From Aliiglaciecola sp. LCG003 (GTDB taxonomy: Bacteria; Pseudomonadota; Gammaproteobacteria; Enterobacterales; Alteromonadaceae): a DNA stretch of 64,000 bases. Positions 17,221-25,941 of the stretch are shown here, piece after piece. The stretch spans positions 2,480,001-2,544,000 of the forward strand of contig NZ_CP128185.1 of the NCBI RefSeq assembly GCF_030316135.1, written 5' to 3'. Made by a program: the position numbers and the translations under genes. The notes beneath the pieces were generated by a model, which saw nothing but the letters and a program-made list of their open reading frames with translations, ran no database searches and had not been told where the DNA came from. Each line of letters starts with the position of its first letter. Position 1 is the first letter of the stretch.

Positions 17221-17491
17221 CCTGTTTGAACCGCGCTATGCTGCCTTGTTGTGCAAACTCATTCTTTAATTGTTGTCGGCTTTTATGGGTAATTTCGCCG
17301 TCTTGATTCAACGTCATATGTTGGTCGAGCTTTAATACTTTAGCTTGATACATCATTACTGCTTGCATGCTGCTCTCCCTTTGTGACTCTGTCAAGGGCG
17401 AACCATCTAGCCATTTTCCGGTTTCCACCGACTGCAGCAAGCGCTCGTAGGTTTGCTGCGACATGGAGGAGACTAATACTTGAAGATCCAT
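17210..17491 (-). CDS. yeaC: YeaC-family protein (DUF1315)
   Basis: Small cytoplasmic protein of 93 residues. The core SMSQQTYERLLQSVETGKWL and the following P-L-T-E-S-Q-R segment match the YeaC/DUF1315 family, whose function is not known. Its start codon shares one base with the stop of the zinc-ribbon gene (TGATG at 17489-17493), and its end overlaps the DUF349 gene by 11 bases, so all three are probably translationally coupled. Confidence 0.88.
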   Translation of the reverse strand: MDLQVLVSSMSQQTYERLLQSVETGKWLDGSPLTESQRESSMQAVMMYQAKVLKLDQHMTLNQDGEITHKSRQQLKNEFAQQGSIARFKQDDF

Positions 17492-17817
17492 CAGTCAGCC
17501 CGCTTAATAAAAATGAGTCGAACTCGATTGATCACATACCAGATAAAGCCAATAACCGAACAGGCAATGGCCAAATTGTGCTGCATATCACCCGGCCGTG
17601 TGCCGCCCCAATACATAAAGCCAAAACCTGAAACAAACATTAGCATGGCTAACATAGACTGATTTTGGATACTGTGCTGGCGTTTAAATTTATTGAAATT
17701 CTTCTTCCGTAACAAATCCTCAGAAGAGGCATCACCTACGCCAAAACCACAATGGGAACAGGTCTTCGCTTTATCGGAAATCGTTTTGCCACAAGATGGG
17801 CACTCAGTTAACGCCAT
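17491..17817 (-). CDS. Zinc-ribbon membrane protein
   Basis: Protein of 108 residues. An N-terminal zinc ribbon has two C-x2-C pairs (CPSC and CSHC) within the first 25 residues. A linker and two probable membrane helices follow (SMLAMLMFVSGFGFMYWGG and LAIACSVIGFIWYVINRV). It is the first gene of the operon with yeaC and the DUF349 gene. No function is known; the layout suggests a small membrane-tethered adaptor. Confidence 0.8.
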   Translation of the reverse strand: MALTECPSCGKTISDKAKTCSHCGFGVGDASSEDLLRKKNFNKFKRQHSIQNQSMLAMLMFVSGFGFMYWGGTRPGDMQHNLAIACSVIGFIWYVINRVRLIFIKRAD

Positions 17818-17837
17818 TTTTCACTCCACACAAATTT

Positions 17838-17890
17838 GATATCGGCATTCGTCCTGCCGAAATATCAGAAAACGCGGGCTAGCCGCGTTT
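17838..17890 (-). terminator. Two adjacent hairpins after the symporter gene
   Basis: AAACGCGG (17870-17877) and CCGCGTTT (17883-17890) form a perfect stem 24 bases beyond the symporter stop. A second, imperfect stem (GATATCGGCA with TGCCGAAATATC, about 17838-17866) lies just beyond it. On the minus strand the first stem is followed by TCTGATATTT. Probable terminator for the symporter. Confidence 0.6.
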
Positions 17891-17913
17891 CTTTATTACT
17901 GTTCAAATCAAAA

Positions 17914-19587
17914 TTAAGATTTATTTTCTTTATCGAAACGATTCCAATAATCTTTTATGGAAGACTTCATCTCTTTACTTAGCATTAAAATACCAAATAA
18001 ATTAGGTAAGGTCATCACCACTATCGCTACGCTTGCCAAGGTCCAGACTAATTCTGTATCAGAAAAAGAGGCCCACACGAAACCAGCAACATAAACTACC
18101 CGATATGGCATAACAGAGCGGGATCCTAGCAGGTAAGTCATGGCGCGATCGCCATAATATGACCACGCGATAGCCGTAGAAAACGCAAACAGCAACAGGC
18201 CAATGGAAACGATATATTGCCCAAAGTCACCAAAAAATCCTTTAGTAAAGGCTATGGTCGTTAATCTGGCAGAATGGACCAATGATTTTCCAGACAATAC
18301 TATGTTGTCTTTCACTATCGCCCCGTCCTGGATTTTAATCGTACCGGTAAATAAATCTTCTTCACCACCTACGGTAATCAACACATCTTCTGCCAACGAA
18401 CGAGCATGAATGATGGTAAAACCACTGGTGACTGCTTTGCCTGAAACGACTTGGATTTCACCGGTATAAGCTTCAACGCCACTGTCATCGATATGGTTAA
18501 GATAACGATACAAGTTTTGGCGGTCTTGTTGATTGTCTTCGGCGTATACGCCTGTGACAATTTCTAGACTAGAGCGTTCGAAAATATTTTGATGCTTTTC
18601 TTTCCAAACACCAGAGGACAAAATAACTAACCCCGTTAAGGTACAGATAACGATAGTGTCAATAAAGGGCTCAAGGATTGACACCATACCTTCAGAAACA
18701 GGTTCGTCAGTTTTAGCCGCGGCATGGGCAATTGGCGCTGAACCTTGACCCGCTTCATTGGAGAATAAACCACGATTTACCCCACGGTTAAACGCATACG
18801 CAATGGATGCGCCGAGGAAGCCACCTGTTGCTGCTGAGCCGGTGAACAAATCAGAAACAATAGAGGTGAAAGCTGGACCAATATTTTCTAAGTTAGCGAA
18901 AATAACCGAAAGCGCCCCAATCAAATAAATCACTGCCATAAAGGGCACTATCTTAGAGGTAACCGCCGCTATCCGTTGGATACCGCCCAAGATAACTAGT
19001 GCTAGTAAAATTCCTAGTACACTGCCAACAATCCAAGGTTCAAAGCCAAAGGTTTCTTGAATACTGGTGGCGATACCATTACTTTGCGGCAAGTTACCCG
19101 TACCAAATGAACTGATCACAGTGGCGATAGCAAAGGCTACTGCCAACCATTTCATGTTGAGACGTTTGTCCATGTAATACATGGGGCCGCCAGCCATAGT
19201 GCCATCGTCGGTCTTTTCACGGTATTTATGAGACAGAGTAACTTCGACAAATTTAGTAGTCATTCCCAGGAATGCAGTTGCCCACATCCAGAACAAGGCC
19301 GCTGGCCCGCCCAAAAAGATAGCAAAAGCTACACCACTGATATTTCCGGTTCCAACGGTGCCTGACAAAGCCGTTGTCAATGCTCTAAAGTGAGAGGTAT
19401 CACCTTCGGAGCCAGGGTTATCGAATTTACCAGTAACCACTTTCCACGCATGTTTAAAATAACGTATCTGTGGAAAGCCAAGATAGATGGTGAAAAACAA
19501 ACCCGTACCTAGCAGGATAAATGGAAATAAAGCATTACCGCCTAGTATACTGTCCAGAAACTTTAGAACATCATGTAACCCTTCCAA
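17914..19587 (-). CDS. Alanine/glycine:cation symporter (AGCS family) with a large extra loop
   Basis: Inner-membrane sodium-coupled amino-acid carrier. Family hallmarks include [20 protein letters not shown] (about 77-96), the [19 protein letters not shown] box (about 271-289) and SYYGDRA near 475. At 557 residues it is about 100 longer than usual. The excess is one hydrophilic block, roughly residues 330-438, inserted between the segment ending VILSSGVW and the one beginning [14 protein letters not shown]. The gene stands alone, between the zinc-ribbon operon and the M14 peptidase. Alanine or glycine as substrate is family inference. Confidence 0.88.
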   Translation of the reverse strand: MEGLHDVLKFLDSILGGNALFPFILLGTGLFFTIYLGFPQIRYFKHAWKVVTGKFDNPGSEGDTSHFRALTTALSGTVGTGNISGVAFAIFLGGPAALFWMWATAFLGMTTKFVEVTLSHKYREKTDDGTMAGGPMYYMDKRLNMKWLAVAFAIATVISSFGTGNLPQSNGIATSIQETFGFEPWIVGSVLGILLALVILGGIQRIAAVTSKIVPFMAVIYLIGALSVIFANLENIGPAFTSIVSDLFTGSAATGGFLGASIAYAFNRGVNRGLFSNEAGQGSAPIAHAAAKTDEPVSEGMVSILEPFIDTIVICTLTGLVILSSGVWKEKHQNIFERSSLEIVTGVYAEDNQQDRQNLYRYLNHIDDSGVEAYTGEIQVVSGKAVTSGFTIIHARSLAEDVLITVGGEEDLFTGTIKIQDGAIVKDNIVLSGKSLVHSARLTTIAFTKGFFGDFGQYIVSIGLLLFAFSTAIAWSYYGDRAMTYLLGSRSVMPYRVVYVAGFVWASFSDTELVWTLASVAIVVMTLPNLFGILMLSKEMKSSIKDYWNRFDKENKS

Positions 19588-19657
19588 ATTTTGCCCCTTT
19601 TTTTATTTTTTTAATTTATGGATATGATACTTATCGTGTTTTTTTCGCCCAAACACC

Positions 19658-20818
19658 CTAACGCAGTGTTTTAACGATAGCATTTACAGCCACTAAAACG
19701 TCTTCGCCTAATTGTTTACAACGCGCTGGTGACCAACCATAAGCCGGATCAGGCAACAAAGCATTGTCTTTAAATGGCATCTCTAGGGTGTAGGCTAGAC
19801 AATTATAAAGTTGACCTACTGCGTTGGTTGCCACCGTCATATTACCTTTACCAGGCTCGTCTTTATCATAGCCAAATTCATCTTGGAACTCAGGTGTGAC
19901 TAGTAGTAAGGCCGCCTTGAAGGCATCTTCTAATTGCTTAATTCGTTGATCATAGCCAGGATTGCCCTCGCTACCTGCAACGAAGTTATAGGGAATCGAT
20001 TCATCACCGTGCATATCTAAAAATAAATCGACACCTGTTTGAGCCATCTTTTGCATTACTAAATACACTTCAGGGCTTTTATCCATGCTTGGCGTCGCCC
20101 ATTCACGGTTCAAATTAGTGCCGACAGCATTAGTGCGTAAATGTCCACGTACCGAACCGTCTGGATTCATATTTGGCACTATATAGAAAACTGCGTTATC
20201 TAATAAGTTTCTAGCAACCCCGTCATCCTCATCCAGCAGCCGTTGTAATAACCCTTCGACTAACCATTCTGCCATAGTTTCGCCAGGATGCTGACGAGCA
20301 GTAATCCAGATACTTTTCTTGCCTTCTTCCGGTTGGCCAATAACCAACATGGATAGATCTCGACCGTCGAGTGTTTCACCAAGATTCTCTACTTGGCAAT
20401 CAAAAGATACTTGCGCCATGGACAATAAATCTAGATGTCGTTCATAACTATAGGGCGCAAAGTACGCGAAATACGTATGGGCATGTTCAGGAGTATGGGT
20501 GATAACAAGATTGTTACCGTCAAATTCAGAGGCGACTCTGAACCATTCTTGACGATCATAAGAAGCCACCGCTTGGTAACCCTCCCAACCTGAAGGGTAA
20601 GCGGATTTAGCTAAATCACTAATGGTAAGCTGATGCTCAACAAAAGGACTACTATCTAATTTAAAATGAAACCATTGATAAAAGTCAGATTGGTTGTCTT
20701 TACGGATTTGAAGTTCGATGTCATCAGGCTGTTGTGCTTTGACAACGATAATGTTGCCTGAATCAAAGTTGCTGGTTATTTTCACTCGCCAATTCTCTAC
20801 TGATTTTCCCGCGGTCAA
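19658..20818 (-). CDS. M14-family zinc carboxypeptidase (cytosolic carboxypeptidase-like)
   Basis: Metallocarboxypeptidase of 386 residues. The first 130 residues form the beta-rich N-terminal domain typical of the bacterial cytosolic-carboxypeptidase group. Zinc ligands are H177 and E180 (RQHPGET) and H270 (LDMHGDE); the catalytic glutamate is in YTLEMPFKD near 350. NPDGSVRGHLRTNAVGTNLNRE carries the substrate arginine residues. No signal peptide is seen, so it is cytoplasmic. It lies upstream of the symporter on the same strand with 70 bases between them. Confidence 0.88.
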   Translation of the reverse strand: MTAGKSVENWRVKITSNFDSGNIIVVKAQQPDDIELQIRKDNQSDFYQWFHFKLDSSPFVEHQLTISDLAKSAYPSGWEGYQAVASYDRQEWFRVASEFDGNNLVITHTPEHAHTYFAYFAPYSYERHLDLLSMAQVSFDCQVENLGETLDGRDLSMLVIGQPEEGKKSIWITARQHPGETMAEWLVEGLLQRLLDEDDGVARNLLDNAVFYIVPNMNPDGSVRGHLRTNAVGTNLNREWATPSMDKSPEVYLVMQKMAQTGVDLFLDMHGDESIPYNFVAGSEGNPGYDQRIKQLEDAFKAALLLVTPEFQDEFGYDKDEPGKGNMTVATNAVGQLYNCLAYTLEMPFKDNALLPDPAYGWSPARCKQLGEDVLVAVNAIVKTLR

Positions 20819-20854
20819 TCTACCATAGTCTGGACTAAAATAACCTAGCGGAAA

Positions 20855-21387
20855 TTATTTATTTAAATAATTTTTTAATTTTAAACCCAGCGCACTGCTG
20901 TAACCAAATGAATTCGCCACTACGTTATGCCGTTCATCTAAAAAGTAGTAAGTTGGGTATCCGGGAATATTAAATTGCTGCTTTAAGCCATTATGCCTAA
21001 TAGCACTCTTTGTTTGACCTGATTGCCCTGAATGAATTGGGTAACCTGTTGTTGACTTTGATAATCTAACGCGACCAAAACAACTTCCAACTCTGGATCA
21101 GACAGTTGATTAAGATTAGGGATGCTCAATTCACAAATTTTACACCAGGGTGCGAAGAAGTATACCAGCGTGCGTTTATTATATTTAAATAATGACTGAG
21201 CATTGCCGTCTATAGACAGCAAGGTCTGGTTAGCAATATTTATCGAACCATCATCATCAAGCAGATGACGACTTTGCCATTGCCCTATTGCATAAAAGAT
21301 AGCCACAATAATGATTAGATCGCGGGCGAACAACAGCAGTCTAGATTTAGATATCCGCACTATGGAGATTTCCTCAAAAGCCTTCAC
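20855..21387 (-). pseudogene. Membrane-anchored TlpA-like thioredoxin, frameshifted near its C-terminus
   Basis: The first 134 codons (21387-20983) give one membrane helix (LLLFARDLIIIVAIFYAIG) and a thioredoxin core with WCKIC as active site, facing the periplasm. The frame then ends at LLGIMA and stop. The frame one base away continues the fold as NGLKQQFNIPGYPTYYFLDE and ends at 20855, including the expected cis-proline region (IPGYPT). One extra base near 20993-20998, for example a C after GGC, would restore a protein of about 177 residues. The family is redox partners such as TlpA or DsbE-like reductases. Confidence 0.75.
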
Positions 21388-21444
21388 AACTCAGCATAAT
21401 AGCGGAAGTAGAATGCATGTCGAACAATAACATCGATACTAAGG

Positions 21445-21474
21445 GCAACCGCCAACAACTAAGCTGGCGGTTGC
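21445..21474 (-). terminator. Hairpin after the long GAPDH gene
   Basis: GCAACCGCCA (21445-21454) and TGGCGGTTGC (21465-21474) form a perfect ten-pair stem, eight bases beyond the stop codon. There is no T run on the minus strand, so it may be a 3'-end stabiliser or a terminator. Confidence 0.5.
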
Positions 21475-21481
21475 TAGGGTA

Positions 21482-22927
21482 TTAGGCAGGAATAGTTGGA
21501 TAAGTTAATCCGGCCATAGCCTGAACTACACGCATTACTTGGCAGCTGTAACCAAACTCATTGTCATACCATACATACAAGGTCGCACGTTTATCAGCTA
21601 CTATCGTGGCCTGAGAATCAACTACCGACGCAGATCTCGTGCCGACCAAATCCGTTGAAACGATTTCTTTTGATGAGGTGAAATCAATTTGGTGCTGTAG
21701 TTTTGAAAACAACGATTGATTACGTAAAAAATCATTTATCTCATCACGGCTGGTCGATTTAGCAAGATTTAAATTTAATATTGCCAGAGACACATTTGGG
21801 GTAGGAACACGGATAGCATTACCGGTTAATTTACCGTGTAATTTTGGGTAGGCTTTAGACACAGCTTGAGCCGCTCCGGTTTCTGTAATCACCATATTAA
21901 GTGATGCACTGCGACCACGACGGTCGGCTTTGTGAAAATTATCAATCAGATTTTGATCATTGGTGAATGAGTGTACAGTCTCAACATGGCCATTTTCAAT
22001 TCCAAACTTTTCATCCAATACTTTCAGCACTGGTGTAATCGCATTGGTGGTACAACTGGCAGCGGACAAAATTGTATCTTCAGGTAAAATGTCCTGATGA
22101 TTAACACCAAATACAATATTTTTCACATCACCTTTACCTGGTGCAGTCAAGATAGCTTTTTTAGTACCTTTGGCTTTCAAGTGCATGCCTAAACCGTCTC
22201 GGTCTCGCCACATCCCAGTATTATCCACCACTATCGCATCTTTAATTCCGTATTGAGTGTAATCCACTGAATCTGGAGAATCTGCGTAGATAACTTGGAT
22301 ATAAGAACCATTGGCTTTCAATGCATTGCGTTCGTGATCAACGGTAATACTGCCATTAAAGGGACCATGTACCGAATCGCGTCGCAACAAACTGGCACGT
22401 TTCTCTAAATCTCCATCTTTGCCGCCCCTAACGACAATTGCCCGTAAGCGAAGTTTATTATTTTTTCCTTGGCGCTCAATCAGCAGTCTGGCGAGTAATC
22501 GTCCGATACGACCAAAGCCATACAGCACAACATCTTGTACAGGATGAGTATCCACTTCACCTACAATACCAGCTAATTCTTTGGCGAGATATTGGTCAAT
22601 ATCAAGGCCTTGGTTTTGTTGGTCATGATGATAGGCGTAAGCCAACTTCCCTAAGTCAATGTGGGCTGGCGCAAGGGTTAACTTTGATAAGGCTTCAAGA
22701 ATGGGCCAACTTTCTCTTAGTCTGAGTTTCTCGCCGGTATGCAATCTAACAGTACGGTGTGCTTTAATAATATCGACAATATTAGCGCCCAACATAGGAC
22801 GACCAAAAATAGATACTTCAACGGCTTTATCCCGATAAAGTTTGCCAAGCAGAGGTTGCATCATTTCGGCGTATTCTTGACGCTCCTGCCAACTGCCCAT
22901 AAGTTCCTGTTCAAACTGCTGATTCAT
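21482..22927 (-). CDS. Glyceraldehyde-3-phosphate dehydrogenase, long form
   Basis: GAPDH of 481 residues, about 150 longer than GapA. The first 125 residues are an extension (PLLGKLYRDKAVEVSIFGRP), followed by a Rossmann start YGFGRIGRLLARLL. The catalytic cysteine is in SAASCTTNAITPVL and the NNEFGYS-like end appears as YDNEFGYS. This long class exists beside GapA in Vibrio, Shewanella and Pseudomonas. Its physiological direction is not clear from sequence; an anabolic, NADP-linked role is often suggested for second GAPDHs. A canonical gapA lies 7.7 kb away at 30609. Confidence 0.9.
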   Translation of the reverse strand: MNQQFEQELMGSWQERQEYAEMMQPLLGKLYRDKAVEVSIFGRPMLGANIVDIIKAHRTVRLHTGEKLRLRESWPILEALSKLTLAPAHIDLGKLAYAYHHDQQNQGLDIDQYLAKELAGIVGEVDTHPVQDVVLYGFGRIGRLLARLLIERQGKNNKLRLRAIVVRGGKDGDLEKRASLLRRDSVHGPFNGSITVDHERNALKANGSYIQVIYADSPDSVDYTQYGIKDAIVVDNTGMWRDRDGLGMHLKAKGTKKAILTAPGKGDVKNIVFGVNHQDILPEDTILSAASCTTNAITPVLKVLDEKFGIENGHVETVHSFTNDQNLIDNFHKADRRGRSASLNMVITETGAAQAVSKAYPKLHGKLTGNAIRVPTPNVSLAILNLNLAKSTSRDEINDFLRNQSLFSKLQHQIDFTSSKEIVSTDLVGTRSASVVDSQATIVADKRATLYVWYDNEFGYSCQVMRVVQAMAGLTYPTIPA

Positions 22928-23341
22928 TCTTTACTACCCTAAAGTTGAAAACTTAAGTCATACCCGTCGAGGGACGAATACCAGATCGGCCGCCATTCTA
23001 AGGGCAAGTTTTCATTCCACCAAATTGGTATAAAGTTTCAGTAACTCGAGAGTTTAAATCATTCGAGACAGAATGATGGTAAATTTCCGACAAAATAGCG
23101 CTAAACAGGTGAATTAAGCCAAAGAGCAAGGTCTGACGGCCAATTTCATGTAAAAAGATTACATAAAATATTTTCAGTTCTAATCTATTTTGCTATCGAA
23201 CTTGTAGCCTATAACACTGCCACAGCTACAAATAGATAGCTTGGGTCAAAAATACTGTATAGTTGAATGAGTTTTTGCTATCTAAACGGATTCAACTCAC
23301 ACTTCTACCAGCTCTATCTAGATTTAGCCGGAATGGGTCCG
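22928..23341. other. Gene-free stretch upstream of the long GAPDH, with an inverted repeat
   Basis: No open frame looks coding. The clearest structure is an imperfect stem-loop at 23192-23240: GCTATC and TTGTAGC on the left pair with GCTACAA and GATAGC on the right, with a four-base internal mismatch. A smaller hairpin, ATCATTC/GAATGAT, is at 23058-23077. The stretch must carry the GAPDH promoter and the end of the msrB transcript. Confidence 0.4.
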
Positions 23342-23725
23342 TCAGCTTTGGTCAAATTTTATAGACACTGAATTCACACAGTAACGCTGGCCGGTGGGTG
23401 CGGGACCATCGTTAAACACGTGACCTAGATGTGCATCACACTGCTTACAGACAATCTCAGTACGTTGCATGCCTAAGCTATTGTCGCTACGATACTCCAC
23501 ATTACCCGCTGCACTTTGGTCTGAGAATGAGGGCCAACCGCAGCCAGCATCGAACTTATCGTCAGACTTAAACAATACGCAGCCGCAACAGGTGCAGGTG
23601 TAGTCGCCAGTCGCTTCATTGTGCAATAAGTTTCCAGAGAAAGGTCTCTCGGTTCCCCGTTGTCGGGTAACACGATATTCTTCATCCGTTAATTTCTCAC
23701 GCCACTGTTGGTCGTTCAGTTTCAT
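23342..23725 (-). CDS. msrB: Peptide-methionine (R)-S-oxide reductase
   Basis: MsrB of 127 residues, the normal length, which repairs methionine-R-sulfoxide in proteins. Four zinc cysteines are present as two C-x2-C pairs (CTCC and CKQC). The catalytic cysteine is in GQRYCVNSVS near the C-terminus, and CGWPSF and HLGHVFNDGP are conserved substrate-site boxes. No signal peptide, so cytoplasmic. Monocistronic by layout, 416 bases from the GAPDH gene. Confidence 0.96.
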   Translation of the reverse strand: MKLNDQQWREKLTDEEYRVTRQRGTERPFSGNLLHNEATGDYTCTCCGCVLFKSDDKFDAGCGWPSFSDQSAAGNVEYRSDNSLGMQRTEIVCKQCDAHLGHVFNDGPAPTGQRYCVNSVSIKFDQS

Positions 23726-23812
23726 AACATACTCCGCTCACTTACTGTTAAACTTGCATTAGGTTAATAGAGTTCGCCCCGCGGCTTATCAAGTAAAACT
23801 GGATAAAATACA

Positions 23813-23845
23813 GTGACTCAGTTGTCAACTAATCAACACAGTCAC
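23813..23845 (-). terminator. Possible hairpin after glgX
   Basis: GTGACT (23813-23818) pairs with AGTCAC (23840-23845) and an inner GTTG pairs with CAAC. It sits 14 bases past the glgX stop but lacks a T run. Confidence 0.35.
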
Positions 23846-23858
23846 ATAGGGGCATTTG

Positions 23859-25928
23859 CTAAGTTCGCTGAAAAATAGAAACACTACGGTAGGCTTGTAG
23901 GAATACGTCGCGAATTTTGATTTTGGATAAATCCGATAGCTTTTTATAACGAGTATCCAATTTCAATTGCCATATACCTGTCTCTAGTTCAGGTAAGTGG
24001 AAGCGCACGTCGTTATCAAAGGCATTGAAAATCAGCAACCAGTGCTCGTCAGTATGTTGCACACACCCCTTTAACTCGACCGCGAAGGCTTTATTGTTAG
24101 GATCATGCCAATCTTGAGCGACTTTTGTGGCACCATCGGGACGATACCAGTTAACCTCATCTACATTGTGGTGTAAGTTATAGTTATCATCCAGCAGCGA
24201 TAACTCGCTCAAAATCATACTGTTTTTTCGTAAAGATATTATGTACTTACAAAAATCCAAAAAATCTTGTTGGCGTTCATTTAACTGCCAATTTAACCAA
24301 TTTAACTCGTTATCCTGACAATAGGCGTTATTGTTGCCGAGTTGGGTTTTACTCAGCTCATCTCCGCCCAAAATATGCGGGATACCTTGGGATAACATCA
24401 AAGTGGTAAATAGATTCCGTTTTTGCTTTTCACGCAACGCCATAATATCAGGGTTAAGCGTAGGGCCTTCTACTCCATAATTTTCTGACAAATTATGTCC
24501 ATGTCCGTCTCGATTATTCTCTAAATTTGCTTCGTTATGGCGCTTTGCATAAGTAACCATATCATGCAGGGTAAATCCATCATGGTAGGTTACATTATTG
24601 ACTGAAGAGTGAATGGACCGCTTACCTTTGGGGAAAATATCTCTAGAGCCCAGCAAACGGGTCGCAAAGTCGGCGGTAAGCGCCTTATCACCTCGCCAAA
24701 ACCCCCGCACTGTATCTCGATATTTATCGTTAGTTTCATGCCAATTTGATGGAAATTGTCCCAAGCGATACCCACCATGACCTATATCCCATGGCTCAGC
24801 AATGAGTTTTACTTCCGCTAATATGGGATCTTGACGTAGCGTGCGGAAAAATCCAGCGAAAGATGAGAATTCATAAGGATCACGGCCTAAACTTGCAGCT
24901 AGATCAAAGCGGAATCCATCCACTCCCATTTCGCTGACCCAATAGCGAAGAGAATCCATTACCATCTTCAAAACGTAAGGATAAGCGGTGTTAACACTGT
25001 TACCACAACCCGAATTATTCACATACTTTTGATAGTCAACCACACCATATTCGTTGCGTTCAAATAAATAGAAGGACGCATTATCAAAGCCTTTAAACGA
25101 CAATATAGGTCCATCGGCAGAACCTTCAGCAGTATGATTATAGACCACATCCAAAATCACTTCTAAACCGGCTTGGTGAAAGGTGTTTATCATGGTTTTG
25201 AATTCAGCGATTGGGTCATTCACAGCGTAGCGCGGCTCGGGACTGAAGAAGTTGACTGGATTGTATCCCCAGTAATTGGTCAGTCCCTTTTGCGAAATAA
25301 ACGGCTCTGGCATAAAGGCCATAACGGGCAAAAGCTGCACCGTAGTCACGCCCAATTCCTGCAAATGATTTATGATTACAGGGTGACATGCTCCCAAATA
25401 TTTCCCTTGATGCGCCAAAGGCACATCAGTATGCAACTGGGTTAAGCCTTTGACATGGGCTTCATACACAATGGTTTGGCTAAGTGGAATGTAGGGCCTA
25501 GTGGATGTAGGTAAGTTTTGGACCGGTTCACTTTTGACCACTACACATTTGGGCATCATGAAGTGGCTATCACCTTGATACTGCTTTTCGTTCCAGACAA
25601 TAGGTCGATTAATTCTTTTCGCGTAAGGATCAATCAATAATTTTTCAGGATCGAAACTCACACCAGTTTGGCTCTGATGGCCGCCGAACGTCCGGTAGCC
25701 ATATAACTGGCCTTCCTGCACACCTGCAAGATGACAGTGCCACACTCGGCCAGTTTTAGCCATCATCTCAACACAGACTAGCGGCTCTTCGGTATCCGCT
25801 TTAAAGAAGCACAACATCACTTTTTGCGCATCGGGACAATGTACCGCGAAATTACAGCCTGAATCGGTTAAATTCGCGCCCAATGGATGGGCCTTTCCTT
25901 CGGATATTTGTATCTTAAAGTCTGTCAT
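23859..25928 (-). CDS. glgX: Glycogen debranching enzyme GlgX
   Basis: GH13 isoamylase-type enzyme of 689 residues that cleaves alpha-1,6 branches of phosphorylase-limited glycogen. An N-terminal CBM48 domain (about 10-120) precedes the barrel. GH13 regions are DVVYNHTAEG, DGFRFDLA with the nucleophile aspartate, LIAEPWD with the acid glutamate, and NNVTYHDGFT. It is the last gene of malQ-glgB-glgX, starting 13 bases after the glgB stop, so it is surely co-transcribed. Confidence 0.95.
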   Translation of the reverse strand: MTDFKIQISEGKAHPLGANLTDSGCNFAVHCPDAQKVMLCFFKADTEEPLVCVEMMAKTGRVWHCHLAGVQEGQLYGYRTFGGHQSQTGVSFDPEKLLIDPYAKRINRPIVWNEKQYQGDSHFMMPKCVVVKSEPVQNLPTSTRPYIPLSQTIVYEAHVKGLTQLHTDVPLAHQGKYLGACHPVIINHLQELGVTTVQLLPVMAFMPEPFISQKGLTNYWGYNPVNFFSPEPRYAVNDPIAEFKTMINTFHQAGLEVILDVVYNHTAEGSADGPILSFKGFDNASFYLFERNEYGVVDYQKYVNNSGCGNSVNTAYPYVLKMVMDSLRYWVSEMGVDGFRFDLAASLGRDPYEFSSFAGFFRTLRQDPILAEVKLIAEPWDIGHGGYRLGQFPSNWHETNDKYRDTVRGFWRGDKALTADFATRLLGSRDIFPKGKRSIHSSVNNVTYHDGFTLHDMVTYAKRHNEANLENNRDGHGHNLSENYGVEGPTLNPDIMALREKQKRNLFTTLMLSQGIPHILGGDELSKTQLGNNNAYCQDNELNWLNWQLNERQQDFLDFCKYIISLRKNSMILSELSLLDDNYNLHHNVDEVNWYRPDGATKVAQDWHDPNNKAFAVELKGCVQHTDEHWLLIFNAFDNDVRFHLPELETGIWQLKLDTRYKKLSDLSKIKIRDVFLQAYRSVSIFQRT

Positions 25929-25941
25929 TGAATACTTTCAT

